Below are positions 63,931 through 64,000 of a DNA stretch of 64,000 bases, piece after piece (within the stretch, counting starts at the first letter, position 1; every line of letters begins with the position of its first letter). A program made the translations under genes and the position numbers. The notes below the pieces were generated by a model that was not told where the DNA came from, searched no databases, and saw only the letters and a list, made by a program, of their open reading frames with translations. The stretch is from positions 1 to 64,000 of the forward strand of contig JASLWR010000007.1 in assembly GCA_030740765.1 (NCBI GenBank), read 5' to 3'. The stretch comes from Thermoplasmatota archaeon (lineage in GTDB: Archaea; Thermoplasmatota; Penumbrarchaeia; JASLWR01).

Positions 63931-64000
63931 ATGAGAATTGCACTCACTACATTTGTTTTCCTGATAATGGGAATGATGGTAACTAGCTCAGGCTGTCTAG
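63931..64000 (+). CDS. Start of a lipoprotein gene (cut by window end)
   Basis: ATG 63931 opens a frame that runs off the window end. The 23 codons visible give a basic-hydrophobic leader (MRIALTTFVFLIMGMMVTSS) and then Gly-Cys, a lipobox like T-S-S-G-C. The product is probably a membrane-linked lipoprotein such as a binding protein. It is divergent from the giant surface protein gene, with 166 bases of A+T-rich sequence between them that must hold both promoters. The rest cannot be judged. Confidence 0.55.
   Translation, partial: MRIALTTFVFLIMGMMVTSSGCL

Overview
The window is archaeal. It carries a nascent-polypeptide-associated complex protein (NAC with a UBA tail), a geranylgeranyl-reductase family flavoprotein, an adenylate-kinase-like protein with a Cys4 lid, TATA-like promoters, tight operons with Shine-Dalgarno sites, and very large secreted proteins with a single C-terminal membrane anchor. 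The gene content fits a euryarchaeon of the Thermoplasmatota type, probably anaerobic. That placement is inference from gene content; no rRNA is present.

Region 1 (115-5628, +) is a sulfur-trafficking and thiol-redox cluster: a TusA-like sulfur carrier, a DsrE-like protein, an IscS/NifS-type cysteine desulfurase whose PLP lysine is replaced by Asp, an IscU scaffold, a glutaredoxin, a ferredoxin:disulfide reductase with a rubredoxin tail, a thioredoxin reductase fused to a PDO/AhpF-like domain, and a zinc-domain/ArsC-like phosphatase-fold protein. Region 2 (5895-9591, +) is an ABC exporter pair and a phosphohexomutase. Region 3 (9793-18295, +) is a 1929-residue surface protein with a PA14 domain, a cytoplasmic helical-repeat protein, and an RNase H/RuvC-like protein.

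Region 4 (18320-27434, -) holds secreted and membrane proteins: a PLD-type two-HKD protein, a DUF457-like membrane protein, a TctA-family membrane protein and two zinc-ribbon/TM/OB-fold proteins. I suggest it handles extracellular nucleic acid. Region 5 (27499-33204, -) has a membrane protein with five glutamine-rich cytoplasmic repeats, a J-domain protein and an RmlC-type epimerase. Region 6 (33330-50020) mixes housekeeping and unusual genes: an adenylate-kinase-like protein, a B-box/TM protein, an alcohol dehydrogenase remnant, a lactate-permease homologue with a 230-residue charged insert, a 2448-residue helical-repeat protein, hisS, a GNAT-like protein, nac and an unknown 421-residue protein.

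Region 7 (50130-50350) is non-coding but contains six successive hairpins behind a TATA-like element, a candidate structured RNA. Region 8 (50464-53646, -) is a secreted CARDB-type protein with cytoplasmic zinc ribbons and an acidic tail. Region 9 (53969-56469) is an A+T-rich accessory island: a degenerate IS with its ribosome binding site inside a hairpin, an orphan gene, a 27-residue Cys-rich peptide, and a toxin-antitoxin pair split by a palindromic insert. Region 10 (56623-64000) has a geranylgeranyl reductase, a 1987-residue surface protein with three RING/PHD-like fingers inside the cell, and the start of a lipoprotein gene.

The recurring theme is a large extracellular beta-sandwich region, one membrane helix, and a cytoplasmic module that looks made for protein-protein contact (helical repeat, Q-rich repeat, zinc ribbons, or longin-like plus RING-like). 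Beside these lie free cytoplasmic helical-repeat proteins. Together they could form an envelope-to-cytoplasm scaffold or signalling system that, as far as I can tell, is not described.
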